This document shows positions 63,737-64,000 of a stretch of DNA of 64,000 nt, one piece after another. Below the pieces are notes generated by a model. That model saw only the letters and a program-made list of their open reading frames with translations. It made no database searches and was not told where the DNA came from. Origin of the DNA: Myxococcus stipitatus. GTDB taxonomy: Bacteria; Myxococcota; Myxococcia; Myxococcales; Myxococcaceae. A program made the position numbers and the translations under genes. The DNA lies in assembly GCF_021412625.1 (NCBI RefSeq), contig NZ_JAKCFI010000009.1:248001-312000 (forward strand), in the 5' to 3' direction. The number at the start of each line of letters is the position of its first letter. Position 1 is the stretch's first letter.

Positions 63737-63997
63737 ATGCGTCGCATCTTCGTGCTGGCCTCGCTGCTCGGATTGATTGCGTGTGGTGGAAGCGAAGAAT
63801 TCACCTCCGAGCCGTCCGAGGCGCTGTCCCGGACCGAGCAGGAGGCCACCTGTGGGAGCGCCAACGCGTGGGAGTGCTTCTGCTCGTCGCAGAAGACACA
63901 GACCGCGTGCAACCAGGCGACCTCCGCTTCGGGCTGGCACTGCTACTGGCAGGCGACCAGCACCACCACGGGCCGCTGCCTGCCGACCTACGAGTAG
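63737..63997 (+). CDS. Small cysteine-rich lipoprotein
   Basis: 86 residues from the ATG at 63737 with AGGAG nine bases upstream. The lipobox is LIAC with Cys16. The mature part has a Ser/Glu-rich linker and then six more cysteines (TCGSANAWECFC, QTACNQ, HCYW, GRCLP), an even number that fits three disulfides. No known domain. It is of the same general type as the six-cysteine peptides at the other edge of the window but the spacing differs. Likely on the cell surface. Confidence 0.78.
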   Translation: MRRIFVLASLLGLIACGGSEEFTSEPSEALSRTEQEATCGSANAWECFCSSQKTQTACNQATSASGWHCYWQATSTTTGRCLPTYE

Positions 63998-64000
63998 CCC

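Noticed and set aside
1-64000. CRISPR arrays, rRNA or tRNA genes, prophage
   Set aside because: No regularly spaced short repeats, no rRNA-like stretch, no cloverleaf and no phage structural genes were seen.

Overview
The window is about 70% GC and reads as the chromosome of a predatory myxobacterium, most likely Myxococcaceae. The clearest lineage marks are a SitA6-type toxin lipoprotein followed by a double-CXXC SitI6-type immunity protein, many large single-gene lipoproteins with propeller or beta-helix folds, and an orphan carrier-condensation protein. Species cannot be told from sequence alone.

Layout: (1) 1-14180 is a secreted and surface-protein region: two tandem six-cysteine peptides, two lipoproteins, an O-methyltransferase, a large HEWGH metallopeptidase, a TetR regulator and a 1287-residue Ig-like lipoprotein. 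(2) 14364-18344 is a polymorphic-toxin island. It holds a wrecked Tox-REase-5 toxin gene fused in frame to the remains of its Imm52 immunity gene, then in opposite orientation an intact SitA6/SitI6-like pair, then an IS3-type transposase stub and about 0.7 kb of debris. (3) 18345-22088 is ileS, with an unusual insertion after the KMSKS-type loop. (4) 22290-29343 is an eight-gene overlapping operon on the minus strand for an Mrp-type cation/proton antiporter, in the gene order of archaeal Mbh modules and with three NuoL/M/N-like subunits, one of which lacks the key glutamate. (5) 29565-43557 mixes a haloperoxidase-like hydrolase, a multidomain secreted propeller protein, an RsbQ-like hydrolase translationally coupled to a hybrid histidine kinase, a carrier-condensation protein with a degenerate active site, membrane proteins and a beta-carbonic anhydrase. 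(6) 43567-63997 holds an ADOP-type permease, a GH71-like glucanase lipoprotein, an acetamidase-family protein, divergent transaldolase and transketolase genes, a WD40 protein, a vWA protein, an LVIVD lipoprotein, a serine hydrolase with TPR and small proteins.

How genes work together: most are single units separated by GC-rich hairpins. The clear cooperating sets are the Mrp operon, the SitA/SitI pair, the RsbQ-like/kinase pair (4-bp start-stop overlap), and tal/tkt for the non-oxidative pentose phosphate branch. The most interesting items are the toxin-immunity fusion, the RsbQ-kinase pair, the Glu-less antiporter subunit and the IleRS insertion.
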